From positions 1 through 64,000 of the forward strand of contig JARUHP010000019.1 of the NCBI GenBank assembly GCA_030005635.1: a DNA stretch of 64,000 nucleotides. The letters are read 5' to 3'. Both the position numbers and the translations under genes were made by a program. Below the pieces are notes generated by a model, which saw nothing but the letters and a program-made list of their open reading frames with translations, ran no database searches and was not told where the DNA came from. Origin of the DNA: Deltaproteobacteria bacterium IMCC39146 (GTDB lineage Bacteria > Desulfobacterota > Desulfuromonadia > Desulfuromonadales > BM103). Below, in pieces: positions 35,008-44,189 of this stretch (positions within the stretch are counted from its first letter, which is position 1; every line of letters begins with the position of its first letter).

Positions 35008-36353
35008 GCTGCACCTCCCTGCAGTGCAGCGACCAGCGCGTCAATCTCTGAACGCTGATTCTGCTCTGTTACGCATACCAGGAAACAATCCGCCATTTCA
35101 GGGTAATCTTCACCGAGTGGAATACCACCCAGAATTCCAGATTTCTCAAGCTGCGACAGAACCTCTGCGACCGGTGCTTCGGAGCGAACCACAAACTCGT
35201 TGAAAGCCGGCCCATCAAAGACCAGACTGAAGCCTTTTATGCCTGAAAGTTGTTTGCGGGCGTAAGCAGCCTTGGCAAGGTTCTGCTCGGCCATCTCGCG
35301 CAGACCCTGCTTACCGAGCAGACTCATAAAGATAGTTGCCATCAGGGCGCAGAGCCCCTGGTTGGAGCAAATATTCGAGGTCGCTTTGTCACGGCGGATA
35401 TGTTGCTCGCGAGTCGCCAGAGTCAAGACAAAACCGCGCTGACCTTCGAGGTCTGTCGTCTCGCCAACCAGGCGACCCGGCATAGCGCGTACATCTTTCT
35501 GACGAACCGCAAAGAAACCGACATAGGGGCCGCCAAAGGCGAGTGGCAAACCAAAGCTCTGACCATCACCGGCAACGATATCGGCACCGAGCTCACCCGG
35601 CGACTTGAGCAGACCGAGCGCGATCGGCTCAGAGACTGCCGTCACCAGTTTAGCACCGTACTCGTGGCTTTTTTCTGCCAGAGCGGCAACATCTTCTATG
35701 ACGCCAAAATAGTTTGGATAACCGGCCACAACAACAGCGGTGGAGTCATCCAGTTTGGCAGCAAGGTCCTCAAGATCGGTGCGCCCGTCGACGGCAACAG
35801 CAACATCGACAAGCTCCATACCCAAGTAGCGGCAGTAGGTTGCCACAACCCCACGGTAGCGAGGGTTGAGTGCCTTTGACAAGAGAACCTTTTTGCGACG
35901 GGTCAGGCGCACGGCCATGAGCACGGCTTCAGCACAAGCCGAAGCGCCATCGTACATTGAGGCGTTGGCCGCATCCATACCGGTCAATTGGCAGATCAGC
36001 GTCTGAAACTCGAAGACAGCCTGCAAGGTTCCCTGGCTGATTTCCGGCTGATAGGGCGTGTAAGCCGTATAAAATTCGCTGCGTGAAATCAGAAGATCAA
36101 TCACGGTAGGAATAAAATGATGATAAGCCCCGCCACCGAGAAAACTCTTGTGCGTTTCCGGGGTCGCATTTCCCAACGCGAGTGTTTTCATCTCGCGCAG
36201 CAGCTCTGTCTCGCTGGCCGGCTCCTGAATATCAAGAGGACGTTTAAGCCGAACAGATTCCGGGACCTCGACGAAAAGGTCTTCCAGGGTAGCGACTCCG
36301 ATCTTTTCCAGCATCTGAGTCACGTCTCCTGCAGTGTGCGGGATATAACGCAT
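35004..36353 (-). CDS. gcvPA: glycine dehydrogenase (decarboxylating) subunit 1
   Basis: 449 residues, the N-terminal half of the P-protein. Signatures are FLGGGAYHHFIPTVIDLL, YTPYQPEISQGTLQ, MDAANASMYDGASACAEA and GETTDLEGQRGFVLTLATREQHIRRDKATSNICSNQ (partly given). It begins 5 bp after the gcvH stop and overlaps gcvPB by 4 bp, so T-H-PA-PB form one transcript. Confidence 0.98.
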   Translation of the reverse strand: MRYIPHTAGDVTQMLEKIGVATLEDLFVEVPESVRLKRPLDIQEPASETELLREMKTLALGNATPETHKSFLGGGAYHHFIPTVIDLLISRSEFYTAYTPYQPEISQGTLQAVFEFQTLICQLTGMDAANASMYDGASACAEAVLMAVRLTRRKKVLLSKALNPRYRGVVATYCRYLGMELVDVAVAVDGRTDLEDLAAKLDDSTAVVVAGYPNYFGVIEDVAALAEKSHEYGAKLVTAVSEPIALGLLKSPGELGADIVAGDGQSFGLPLAFGGPYVGFFAVRQKDVRAMPGRLVGETTDLEGQRGFVLTLATREQHIRRDKATSNICSNQGLCALMATIFMSLLGKQGLREMAEQNLAKAAYARKQLSGIKGFSLVFDGPAFNEFVVRSEAPVAEVLSQLEKSGILGGIPLGEDYPEMADCFLVCVTEQNQRSEIDALVAALQGGAA

Positions 36354-36358
36354 GGTCC

Positions 36359-36745
36359 TTAGCTCTCCTCTGCGATCAGTGCCTGATACTGGTCAGAAGT
36401 CATCAGTGCATCAGCATCAGCGGCATCAGTCATCCGGATCTTGATCATCCAACCATCAACGTAAGGTGAGGTGTTAATGATCTCCGGGGCCTCGATAAGA
36501 TCTTCATTGATCTCTTCAACAGTTCCTGAGATGGGAGCATAGATATCAGAAACCGCTTTTACCGACTCCACGACACCAAAAGCCTTACCGGCTTCGAGGA
36601 CAGCACCGACCTCAGGGAGTTCGACAAACACCACGTCACCCAGTGCATCCTGGGCAAAATCGGAGATACCAATCACTGCGATTTCTTCTTCAACCATGAC
36701 CCATTCGTGCTCTTCTGTGTACTTGAATTCTTCCGGAAAATCCAT
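36359..36745 (-). CDS. gcvH: glycine cleavage system H protein
   Basis: 128 residues. The lipoyl-bearing carrier. The lipoylation site is ESVKAVSD with Lys63 in a lipoyl/biotinyl-like beta fold (YTEEHEWV, GISDFAQDALGDVVFVELPEVG). A strong GAGGAGG site precedes the ATG. A short repeat fragment lies between it and gcvT. Confidence 0.98.
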   Translation of the reverse strand: MDFPEEFKYTEEHEWVMVEEEIAVIGISDFAQDALGDVVFVELPEVGAVLEAGKAFGVVESVKAVSDIYAPISGTVEEINEDLIEAPEIINTSPYVDGWMIKIRMTDAADADALMTSDQYQALIAEES

Positions 36746-36798
36746 GCCAACCTCCTCTTGTCTGTAGGCCCCTGAGTCTCAGGGGTGCAAAATAATCT

Positions 36799-36836
36799 CT
36801 AGCAGCCTTTCGGACTAGCGATGAACTGGCTACTAG
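36799..36836. repeat. short form of the TA-flanked element, within the gcv operon
   Basis: CTAGCAGCCTTTCGGACTAG ... GATGAACTGGCTACTAG: both ends are flanked by TA. It matches one end of the full 168-bp elements and equals, with a few changes, the fragment at 5258. It lies between gcvT and gcvH. Confidence 0.65.
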
Positions 36837-36850
36837 CGAAACAGTCTTAA

Positions 36851-37939
36851 CTATTTAACAAATGGCGGACGAGTTACTTTGCCGCCCATGCGTCGGTTGC
36901 GAATAGCGACCTCTAAATCGGTGTCAGCCTTGGCAACATCAGGGTCCACCAGGGCGAGTGCGACACCAACCTTGAGAGTCGGAGACATGGTGCCACTGGT
37001 GATGACGCCAACTTGACGATCACCGGCGAAGACAGGATAGCCCTCACGCGGGATACCGCGCTCCTGCATCACCAAACCAACGCGCCGACGAGGGACACCG
37101 GCGGCTTTTTGCGCGACCAGAGCCGCTTTACCAACAAAATCATCCTTATCAAGCTTGGTAATCCAGGCAATGCCTGCCTCCAGTGGCGAGATCTCTTTGG
37201 AGAGCTCGTGCCCATAGAGGGCATAGCCTTTCTCTAGCCGCAGGGTGTCGCGCGCGCCCAGGCCAATCGGCAACAAACCTTGCGGAGCACCGGCAGCCAT
37301 CAGCGCCTGCCAGATTTCTACCGCTGACGAAGCAGGCAGATACAATTCAAAACCATCTTCACCGGTATAACCGGTCCGCGAGATGATCATCTCTACGCCG
37401 GCAACAACGCCTTCGCAAAAATGATAATAAACCAGGTCGGCCAGAGCAACATCCGTCAATCCAGAGAGAACCACTTCGGCTTTCGGACCCTGCAGGGCAA
37501 TCTGGGCAAATTCATCGCTGCGGTTAGTCAAGGTGACGTCGTTGATTGCCGACTCGGCAAGAACCTGCTGCATCCAGGCAAAGTCCTTGTCAGTGTTCGA
37601 GGCGTTGACGCAGAAGAGATAACGCGACTCGTTGAAGCGATAGAGGGTGACATCATCGACAACCCCACCTTCGGGATAACACATCGCCGAATATTGAACC
37701 TGGCCATCGACCAATTTCGCCGCATCGTTGATCGTCAGTTGCTGGATAAAAGCCAAAGCATTGGCGCCGCTGACCTCGACCTCGCCCATATGCGAGACAT
37801 CAAAAAGACCGGCAGCCTCGCGCACAGCCTGATGCTCATTAATAACACCGGAATATTGCACCGGCATATCCCAACCGCCAAAGTCGACCATCCGTGCGCC
37901 AAGCTCACGATGGGTTTGATTCAAAGGGGTTTTTTTCAC
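36851..37939 (-). CDS. gcvT: aminomethyltransferase (glycine cleavage T protein)
   Basis: 362 residues from GTG 37939 (GGAG eight bases upstream; KKTPLNQTH follows, the usual GcvT start). The frame extends to ATG 37975, but that would add 12 unconserved residues. It transfers the methylene group from GcvH to tetrahydrofolate. Signatures are VDFGGWDMPVQY, LFDVSHMGEVEVSG, RTGYTGEDGFELYLP, LGARDTLRLEKGYALYGHEL and TSGTMSPTLK. It is the first gene of the gcv operon; no glycine riboswitch is seen in the leader, which instead holds two palindromic repeats. Confidence 0.97.
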   Translation of the reverse strand: MKKTPLNQTHRELGARMVDFGGWDMPVQYSGVINEHQAVREAAGLFDVSHMGEVEVSGANALAFIQQLTINDAAKLVDGQVQYSAMCYPEGGVVDDVTLYRFNESRYLFCVNASNTDKDFAWMQQVLAESAINDVTLTNRSDEFAQIALQGPKAEVVLSGLTDVALADLVYYHFCEGVVAGVEMIISRTGYTGEDGFELYLPASSAVEIWQALMAAGAPQGLLPIGLGARDTLRLEKGYALYGHELSKEISPLEAGIAWITKLDKDDFVGKAALVAQKAAGVPRRRVGLVMQERGIPREGYPVFAGDRQVGVITSGTMSPTLKVGVALALVDPDVAKADTDLEVAIRNRRMGGKVTRPPFVK

Positions 37940-37990
37940 GGGATATCTCCTTAAATTAATGGGCTTGACCAACAACCAGGAAAAAGCTTT

Positions 37991-38074
37991 ACCACAGTGT
38001 CACAAAGGGTACGGAGGAAACCAAGCCACAATAAGCCTCTGTCCTACTCTGTGTCCATTGTGACTCTGTGGTGC
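37991..38074. repeat. CACAGAGTCACAGAG-type palindrome upstream of gcvT
   Basis: CCACAGTGTCACAAAGGGTACGGAGG is mirrored by TCTGTGTCCATTGTGACTCTGTGG (imperfect, both given in part). Similar to the palindrome at 61262-61345. Confidence 0.65.
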
Positions 38075-38088
38075 ATATTTTTATTCTT

Positions 38089-38321
38089 CGGACTTACAAC
38101 CAAACAAAAGCTGTAAGGACTTAACGCAAAGTCGCGAAGGGGAAGAGAAAGCCCGCAAAGAAAACCACTTCAAAAAAAGAGGATAGTCACCCTTTGCGTC
38201 TTTCTTGGCTTTTCTTAGCGTCTTTCTTGGCTTTTCTTAGCGTCTTTGCGTTGGTCTTGTGATTTCAGCTCTTACTGTTTTGGCGTAAAGACCTATTACC
38301 TATTGTTTGGGTTATAGGCCC
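38089..38321. repeat. TATAACCCAAACAA-family palindromic repeat, copy 2 (with internal duplication)
   Basis: Left end CGGACTTACAACCAAACAAAAG and right end TTGTTTGGGTTATAGGCCCG are inverted. The segment GCGTCTTTCTTGGCTTTTCTTA occurs twice in tandem near 38196-38240 (part shown), making this copy longer than the others. Confidence 0.8.
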
Positions 38322-38384
38322 GTTATTTTTTGATTAATAAGTCGAAGAGCTAAAGAGCATGCTCTCGACCTACAGCCTTATCCT

Positions 38385-39239
38385 TTAAGCAAGAATCTCT
38401 GGGATCTCGTCTTCATGTCCCAATGTCATCAAGTGCACCCCCTGACAAAGCTCTCGTGCCCAGGCAACAGCTTCACGAGCAATCTTAACACCCTCTGTCA
38501 AAGGCTTTTCCGCTGAATCCAGACGCTGCACCAGAGTCTCGGGAACCTGAACTCCGGGGATATTGTCATTAAGAAACCGAGCCATTCTGGCGCTGCGAAT
38601 CAACAGGACACCGGCAATCACCGGCACCTGCAAAGGCTGCATAGCGAGCATAAAGCGTTCCAGTGTCTCTCGATCGAAAACCGACTGCGTTTGAAAAAAG
38701 CGCGCACCGCTATCAACTTTTTTTGCCACTTTCTGGAACATCAGCTCAAAGGGTTCCGCCGCAGGGTTCACTGCTGCGCCAGGGAAAAACTCCGGCACAC
38801 CATCAAGGAATTTACCGGCCATATCGGTTCCTGCCATAAGCCCGGCAGTCATATCCAGCAGTTGCACGGAATCAAGGTCAAAAACAGGCCTTGAATCGGG
38901 ATGATCTCCAAATTTACTGTGATCACCGGAGAGCAGCAAGAGATTTTCGATGCCGAAAGAGGCCGCGCCAAGCAAATCCGACTGCAAAGCCATGCGGTTA
39001 CGATCACGGCAGGTCAACTGCAGGACGGTTTCCGTGCCTTGCTGCTGCAACCGGGCAGCCAGCGCCAGTGACGACAGGCGCATATTGGCACCCTGGTTAT
39101 CAGTGACGTTCACAGCAGTAATACCTGTCAACTTTTCGACAGCGGCCAATGCCTCGCTGAGATCGGTACCTTTGGGAGGCGCAATTTCAGCCGTCACCAC
39201 AAACTGACTATTGCCAAGCTGTTCCGATAAAAGCGACAT
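38385..39239 (-). CDS. metF: 5,10-methylenetetrahydrofolate reductase
   Basis: 284 residues from ATG 39239, which overlaps the metV stop (TGATG); the longer frame to 39374 lies inside metV. TIM-barrel MTHFR: VVTAEIAPPKGTD, TAVNVTDNQGANMRLSSLALA, LQLTCRDRNRMALQSDLLGAA, LLLSGDH, ARFFQTQSVFD. It reduces methylene-THF to methyl-THF. With MetV it forms the kind of reductase found in acetogens and other anaerobes, where electrons may come from ferredoxin or NADH rather than a bound long domain (family knowledge). Confidence 0.96.
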   Translation of the reverse strand: MSLLSEQLGNSQFVVTAEIAPPKGTDLSEALAAVEKLTGITAVNVTDNQGANMRLSSLALAARLQQQGTETVLQLTCRDRNRMALQSDLLGAASFGIENLLLLSGDHSKFGDHPDSRPVFDLDSVQLLDMTAGLMAGTDMAGKFLDGVPEFFPGAAVNPAAEPFELMFQKVAKKVDSGARFFQTQSVFDRETLERFMLAMQPLQVPVIAGVLLIRSARMARFLNDNIPGVQVPETLVQRLDSAEKPLTEGVKIAREAVAWARELCQGVHLMTLGHEDEIPEILA

Positions 39240-39895
39240 CAGCGTTCGCCATCTTTCAGACGATAGCGACCTGGTTGAATGCGCCGACTCCAGTTCTTCG
39301 GTGGCACGCGCCGGGCAAAGACGCCCTGCCGCTGCTGACTCTTTAAACGCTCGTAAATCAGGCTCCAGGCACACTCAATCTCGGCATCGATCTCACAGTG
39401 CCCGTCTTCCATGCCGCCACAGGGACCATTCAGCAAGCCCTTGGCGCAGGTGGTCACCGGGCAGATCCCGGCGGTTTCATTGAGGATGCAATCGCCACAG
39501 AGGGAGCACATCTCCTCGTACTGGCCGAAGCGACGGACATTGCCCAGAAACATGGAGTTCAAGCCACCCACCACGCGTTTATCTACGTTGGATGAAATCG
39601 ACTGAATCCCCGAACCACAGGCGAGCACCACCAGAGCGTCCGCATCCTGCAGCGCGGTCTTGTGATGGCGCAAATCGCGAGCAGCGCGTGCGATATGACA
39701 AGCTTCATCAATGATCACGCTGCCGGTCGCATCCTTGCCCTGCTCATTCAGCCACTCCTGAAACTTGAAGACCTCATCTTCACCGCCGGACTTACAAGCC
39801 GTAGCGCAGGCGGCGCATCCGACAATAAAGAGCTTGTCAAAGTCGGCCAAGGCCTGCTGGAGTTCTTCAAAAGGTTTCAGTTCGCTGATTATCAT
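39239..39895 (-). CDS. metV: MetV-like zinc/iron-sulfur partner of methylenetetrahydrofolate reductase
   Basis: 218 residues. Cys-rich protein of the MTHFR C-terminal family (PF12225 type): IVGCAACATACKSGGE, LACGSGIQSIS, EEMCSLCGDCILNETAGICPVTTCAKGLLNGPCGGM (shown in part). These cysteines can hold zinc and Fe-S clusters. Its stop overlaps the metF start, so translation is coupled. The C-terminal tail (RRVPPKNWSRRIQPGRYRL) is basic. Confidence 0.93.
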   Translation of the reverse strand: MIISELKPFEELQQALADFDKLFIVGCAACATACKSGGEDEVFKFQEWLNEQGKDATGSVIIDEACHIARAARDLRHHKTALQDADALVVLACGSGIQSISSNVDKRVVGGLNSMFLGNVRRFGQYEEMCSLCGDCILNETAGICPVTTCAKGLLNGPCGGMEDGHCEIDAEIECAWSLIYERLKSQQRQGVFARRVPPKNWSRRIQPGRYRLKDGER

Positions 39896-39965
39896 ATTAA
39901 ACCGGGGGCTGGCGTTTGGGGGCTGGGGACTGGCACAGAACTCAAGCTCTCAAACTTAAGGCAAA

Positions 39966-40000
39966 ACGGCCCGGGACGAAGAATTCGTCACGGGCCGTAT
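39966..40000 (-). terminator. rho-independent terminator of folD
   Basis: ACGGCCCG-G-GACGAA / TTCGTC-A-CGGGCCGT stem, followed on the minus strand by TTTTGCC. It lies 8 bp after the folD stop. Confidence 0.88.
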
Positions 40001-40007
40001 AAGGTAC

Positions 40008-40859
40008 TTACTGATTGGCGAGGCGCTTGGCACCTTCGACAGTATTATAAAGCAGCATGGTGATGGTCATGGGGCCGACACCCCCTGGAACCGGGGTGAT
40101 TGCGCTAGCGCGTTCCTTGGCCGCCTCGAATTCAACATCACCGACCAGCTTCTTCTCGCCGACGCGATTAACACCGACATCGATAACAACAGCGCCTTCC
40201 TTGATCCAGGCGCCTTTAATCATCTCAGGGCGACCGACCGCAGCGATCACGACATCGGCCTGTGCGACCTTGCCCGGAAGATCTTTAGTACGGGAGTGGC
40301 AGAGGGTTACGGTTGCGTGCTGGGCCAGACACATCAAGGCAACAGGCTTGCCAACAATGTTGGAGCGGCCGACGACAACGACTTCCTTACCCTTCAGGTC
40401 AACGCCGGTATGTTCCAGCATCTTCATAACACCATAAGGTGTGCAGGGTTGGTAAAGAGGATTACCGGTGACCAGACGGCCAACATTATAGGGATGGAAG
40501 CCGTCTGCATCCTTGGCCGGAGAGATCGACTCCAGGACCTTGCTCTCATCGATATGATCAGGCAATGGCAACTGGACCAGGATGCCATGAATACGCGGAT
40601 CATTATTCAATTCTTCAATCAACGCCAGCAGCTGAGCTTCGGTTGTTTCAGCGGGGAGCTTATGCTCATCAGAGAAGATACCGGCTTTTTCACACGCCTT
40701 CTCCTTCATCGTCACGTACACCCGGCTGGCCGGATCGTCACCGACCAGTACAACAGCCAGACCAGGTGTTACACCCTGCTCTTTCAGTTTCACTACATCA
40801 GCGGCAATCTCTTCACGAATTTCAGCGGCAATCGCCTTACCATCAATGATCTTATCCAC
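40008..40859 (-). CDS. folD: methylene-THF dehydrogenase / methenyl-THF cyclohydrolase
   Basis: 283 residues from GTG 40859, which has GGGAGG nine bases upstream; the frame runs on to 41006 but adds unrelated residues. Signatures are [97 protein letters not shown] and [14 protein letters not shown]. It supplies methylene-THF and, with MetF/MetV and the gcv system next to it, makes a compact one-carbon region. Confidence 0.97.
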   Translation of the reverse strand: MDKIIDGKAIAAEIREEIAADVVKLKEQGVTPGLAVVLVGDDPASRVYVTMKEKACEKAGIFSDEHKLPAETTEAQLLALIEELNNDPRIHGILVQLPLPDHIDESKVLESISPAKDADGFHPYNVGRLVTGNPLYQPCTPYGVMKMLEHTGVDLKGKEVVVVGRSNIVGKPVALMCLAQHATVTLCHSRTKDLPGKVAQADVVIAAVGRPEMIKGAWIKEGAVVIDVGVNRVGEKKLVGDVEFEAAKERASAITPVPGGVGPMTITMLLYNTVEGAKRLANQ

Positions 40860-41909
40860 GTAAAAAAACCTCCCTTGACCTGCACCATTGAGCACATTGA
40901 TCCAGGTAATAAATGAAGTATGACTATACGCAACGAGGGATGGATTGTAAAGATGTCTGGATGAGTAAAAATGTCGAAAAAGTGAACGAAAAAAGCTCAC
41001 CAACAAACAAGTACCTTGTAACTCATAAAATGTCGCAAAATTGCGAGAGGATTTGATGCACCAACAAGGCGAGGCAGAGAGCCGATAGCACCGCTATGTA
41101 ACCGAAGCCACAACGCAGTTAGCGTACCAAAGAACAAGCAATATGCGTTAGTTTATGGGTTACACGTTACCAGAGGTTGCCATCATTGTTAAGCAGCCAC
41201 GAAATGAACTGCCTCGCAGCAAGCTACGAGGTATCAACCGCCTGTAAGTTTGCTTTCAATACATTCGGAATCTGTTTTTAGCCGCGATCAGAATCTATAA
41301 AAATCTTTACAAGCAAGAAAACTTACTCACAGGAATGAAGGGGATTAAGGGGACAGAGTAAAATCAGGCAAAGCTTTGGACTTTTTGTTTCGGTTCTATT
41401 ACTCAAAAGAAATCTTAACGCGGAGACGCAGAGCACGCAGAGTAAAAAAGCTTTGAGGGTAAAAGGACGGACACCCTGGTCAATCTTCTCAGCGTCTCCG
41501 AGTCTCTGTATTAAATTATTGGACTGACCTTACGTTTGAAGACTTACATCCCTTTAATCCCCTTCATCCCTGTTAAATTGCTTTAACATTAATGGTTTTC
41601 TTAGTGGTTAGTGGTAAATAGCGGTTACAAGATCTCTTGTTTTTTCTCTAACCATAGCTGTTGATAGACTTTCACCTTGGCTAAACAAAGGTTGTTGCTT
41701 TAAAGTTAAACAACGCAACAAGCTTCGGGGAATATGACCCATTTTTTGATTAAAGCTGGCCCCCGGTTTGCCCCTCAAAAATAGCAATAAATCTCTGTAT
41801 GCGATTTAACTTGCAATGGACTTATAACACGTGGTAGTGTCCGCTATCTTAAACGTTTGTGCAAAGATGTTTGTTGGACGAGATTAAATGTTAATCAGTC
41901 GCTAATGAG
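40860..41909. other. 1-kb gene-free region rich in palindromic repeats
   Basis: No supported gene in either strand. It contains an inverted-repeat element at about 41018-41166 (ends GTAACTCATAAAATGTCGCA and TGCGTTAGTTTATGGGTTAC), a perfect-looking hairpin CCTCGCAGCAAGCTACGAGG at 41213-41232, and an imperfect palindrome with the AACGCGGAGACGCAGAG core at about 41417-41515. The downstream end carries the promoter and leader of the cold-shock gene. Confidence 0.6.
41018..41166. repeat. ~150-bp element with 20-bp inverted ends
   Basis: Outer ends match as an inverted repeat with about three mismatches. The interior contains TTTGATGCACCAACAAGGCG and ACCGCTATGTAACCGAAG. Only one copy is seen in this window. 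Confidence 0.6.
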
Positions 41910-41948
41910 CCACGCAAACCTATTTTGGTTGTGTGGTTTTTTATTTTT
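41910..41948 (+). terminator. terminator-like hairpin in the cold-shock leader
   Basis: CCACGCAAACC-TATTTT-GGTTGTGTGG followed by TTTTTTATTTTT, about 60 bp before the ribosome-binding site of the cold-shock gene. It is either the end of a small upstream RNA or an attenuator in the leader that could respond to temperature. Confidence 0.65.
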
Positions 41949-42004
41949 AAGCAGATCTGGTTTGCACAACAAAAAGTTCCCACTAAGGGAACATGGAGTT
42001 AAAA

Positions 42005-42205
42005 ATGGCTGAAGGTACTGTGAAGTGGTTCAACGATGCAAAAGGTTTTGGTTTTATCGAGCAGGACAATGGACCGGATGTGTTCGTACACTTCTCTGAA
42101 GTCCAAGGCGACGGTTTCAAATCTCTCGCTGAAGGAGATAGAGTAAGTTTTGATGTAACTGAAGGCCAGAAAGGCCCTCAGTCATCGAATGTATGCAAAA
42201 TCTAA
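42005..42205 (+). CDS. cold-shock domain protein (CspA family)
   Basis: 66 residues from ATG 42005 (GGAG seven bases upstream); an in-frame ATG at 41993 adds only MELK. Single-strand nucleic-acid binding OB fold with RNP1 KGFGFI and RNP2 VFVHFS complete. Likely an RNA chaperone. A T-rich leader with a terminator-like hairpin precedes it and a strong terminator follows. Confidence 0.96.
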   Translation: MAEGTVKWFNDAKGFGFIEQDNGPDVFVHFSEVQGDGFKSLAEGDRVSFDVTEGQKGPQSSNVCKI

Positions 42206-42230
42206 GTTTGCATTTTACAGATATCAGAAA

Positions 42231-42262
42231 AAAGCCCCGCGGATTTCCGCGGGGCTTTTTTT
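42231..42262 (+). terminator. rho-independent terminator of the cold-shock gene
   Basis: AAAGCCCCGCGG-ATTT-CCGCGGGGCTTT stem followed by a run of T. Confidence 0.95.
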
Positions 42263-42441
42263 GTTCAGAAACCACGCCTAAGAATGTTTGCAGCGCTTCA
42301 ACCCATTGACTTTAAAGTTATCTGGGTAGCTATTCGCTCCAGAAAAAGTATCTCAAAGAAGTGAACCCAGAAGGACACAAACTCTTCACGCCCGTTCGCG
42401 CTGCTCACTCGAGCCACAAAGGCCACTGCGTAAAGTTAAAA

Positions 42442-42609
42442 CTAGCAGCCTGTCGGACTATCAGGGCTGAAGCGAAAATTTGACTGTTTGAGAACAGATT
42501 TTGGCTCACTTAAGAGTAATAGCCGCAGCTATTGGTCGAAAAGGAGCTGAAAAATGAGCCAAACAGACGGATTTGCAGCCAGTTCATGGTTAGTCCGACA
42601 GGTTGCTAG
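42442..42609. repeat. 168-bp TA-flanked palindromic element, copy B (overlaps the rsgA stop codon)
   Basis: Ends TAGCAGCCTGTCGGACTA and TAGTCCGACAGGTTGCTA. The same interior as copy A (GAACAGATTTTGGCTC, GCTATTGGTCGAAAAGGAGC). Its right end supplies the TAG stop of the minus-strand rsgA gene. Confidence 0.9.
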
Positions 42610-43664
42610 CCCTTCTCTTTACGCTTCTGGTTCTGCACCCTCTTATACATTTTGCCGAAGTCCTTGTCCTTGCGTCTTTTTTCCACCAGAGTCTCATCGG
42701 CCCGCGCCTGTTCGGCAATCAACTTGAGATAGTTGGAGAGACGACGCGGATCAAGTTCGTCATTCTCGGCCGCTTCCGCCACCGCACAGCCGGTTTCCCC
42801 CTGATGTCGACAATCATTGAAACGACAGTTACGAGCGACCGCCTCTATCTCTTCAAAAAGCGAGGCGACTCCTTCTTCACAGTCGCTCAATTGCAACTCC
42901 CGCAACCCCGGGCTGTCCAGCAAAAGGCCACCGGCTGGCAAGATGTGCAAGGAACGCGAAGTGGTGGTATGACGGCCCTTGGCGTCACCTTCGCGAGTCG
43001 CACCGGTTTCCTGAACATCAGCGGCAGAGAGAGTATTGACCAGGGTGGACTTGCCAACGCCACTCGACCCGGCCAAGGCCACAGTCTGCCCTTTACTGCA
43101 CCAGGGCCTCAAGGTTTCAATAACGCTCGCATCCCTCGAGTTAACCGCTTCCACAGCCAGATCATGACGAAGAGTCCGCGCCTTGGTACGAAAGGTTTCG
43201 ACATCGGTGATTAGATCAACTTTGGTCAGAACGACCACCGGTTCAACGCCAGCGTCAAGGGCCATAGCAAGGTAACGTTCCAGACGTGACAGGTTAAAAT
43301 CGGCATTACAGGAAGTGACTATGAAGAGGGTATCAACGTTGGCGGCCATCAGCTGCACGCGGGCATCACGACCGGAAGCCATGCGTTTGAAGAGGCTGAC
43401 ACGTTCCAGAAGACGAAGCGGTTGGCCATCGTAATCAATAAGCATCCAGTCGCCAACGGTCGGCAGCTCCTCTACTGAGTAACGCAACCATGCGTGCGGC
43501 AGGGAGAACTTCTGACGTCCGGTTTCCCCGACGCCATCAACCAGGTGACGATTCAAGGCGAAGACCCGCACCGGAGTGGTCGTCTCCAACTCCTCGAGGC
43601 TCATCTGCTGCTGAAAAAAATGTTTCCACCCAAGTTCCGACAGGGCGTTTTTTTGTTGAGGCAT
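42606..43664 (-). CDS. rsgA: ribosome small-subunit-dependent GTPase A
   Basis: 352 residues. A circularly permuted GTPase that assists late 30S maturation. After an OB-fold part, G4 appears first (VVLTKVDLI), then G1 GSSGVGKSTLVN and G3 LDSPG; a zinc site follows (CRFNDCRHQGETGCAV). A basic C-terminal tail (RRKDKDFGKMYKRVQNQKRKEKG) binds the ribosome. The stop codon TAG is formed at the border of a repeat element. Confidence 0.97.
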   Translation of the reverse strand: MPQQKNALSELGWKHFFQQQMSLEELETTTPVRVFALNRHLVDGVGETGRQKFSLPHAWLRYSVEELPTVGDWMLIDYDGQPLRLLERVSLFKRMASGRDARVQLMAANVDTLFIVTSCNADFNLSRLERYLAMALDAGVEPVVVLTKVDLITDVETFRTKARTLRHDLAVEAVNSRDASVIETLRPWCSKGQTVALAGSSGVGKSTLVNTLSAADVQETGATREGDAKGRHTTTSRSLHILPAGGLLLDSPGLRELQLSDCEEGVASLFEEIEAVARNCRFNDCRHQGETGCAVAEAAENDELDPRRLSNYLKLIAEQARADETLVEKRRKDKDFGKMYKRVQNQKRKEKG

Positions 43665-43830
43665 CTATTATCCCGGAGACGTAATTGTTGAAAGCATGAA
43701 AGCTCAAAGAATCTGGAGTTTAACGCAGTCCTTGCAGGCAAGCAAGCAGAGTGGGCCGACAACAATACAAACACACATGCCAAAGAGGCAATAAAAATCA
43801 TCAGAAGAGCTAATGAAGAATCAACAGAAA

Positions 43831-43860
43831 AGGGGGACGGAATTTTCATTCCGTCCCCCT
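43831..43860 (-). terminator. rho-independent terminator after the FmdB gene
   Basis: AGGGGGACGGAAT-TTTC-ATTCCGTCCCCCT stem, followed on the minus strand by TTTCTGTTG. Confidence 0.85.
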
Positions 43861-43883
43861 TATCAATATACCTCGGTAGAGCT

Positions 43884-44132
43884 CTACTCGTTGGCTGCCT
43901 TCGGACAACCGGCACAACCGCCACCGCTGTCAGCAGAAGCACAAGACGCTGCCTTACCGCCATAACCCTGATCGTACCAGCCGCCGCCCTTGAGGGCGAA
44001 CCCGGCCTGCGAGATCAGCTTGGCTACTTCGCCATGACACTCTCTACACTCGGTGAGCGGTGCATCGGAAAATTTCTGTCGGGCCTCAAAAACCAGCCCG
44101 CACTCTTTACATTGATATTCGTACAACGGCAT
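43884..44132 (-). CDS. FmdB-family zinc-ribbon protein
   Basis: 82 residues from ATG 44132 (MPLYEYQCKECG, the standard family start); ATG 44141 would add three residues. The zinc ribbon is CKECG ... CRECHGE. The C-terminal part is Gly-rich and adds further cysteines (ASCASADSGGGCAGCP), common in this family. Proposed as a small regulatory protein from the name-giving gene; the actual function is unknown. Confidence 0.9.
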   Translation of the reverse strand: MPLYEYQCKECGLVFEARQKFSDAPLTECRECHGEVAKLISQAGFALKGGGWYDQGYGGKAASCASADSGGGCAGCPKAANE

Positions 44133-44189
44133 AGGAAACACCTCTTATAATAAAATTCGTCGGTAATTTAATGGCTTTGAGAGCAGATG

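Noticed and set aside
37940-38384. Glycine riboswitch upstream of gcvT
   Set aside because: No tandem aptamer core could be found; the region is occupied by two palindromic repeats.
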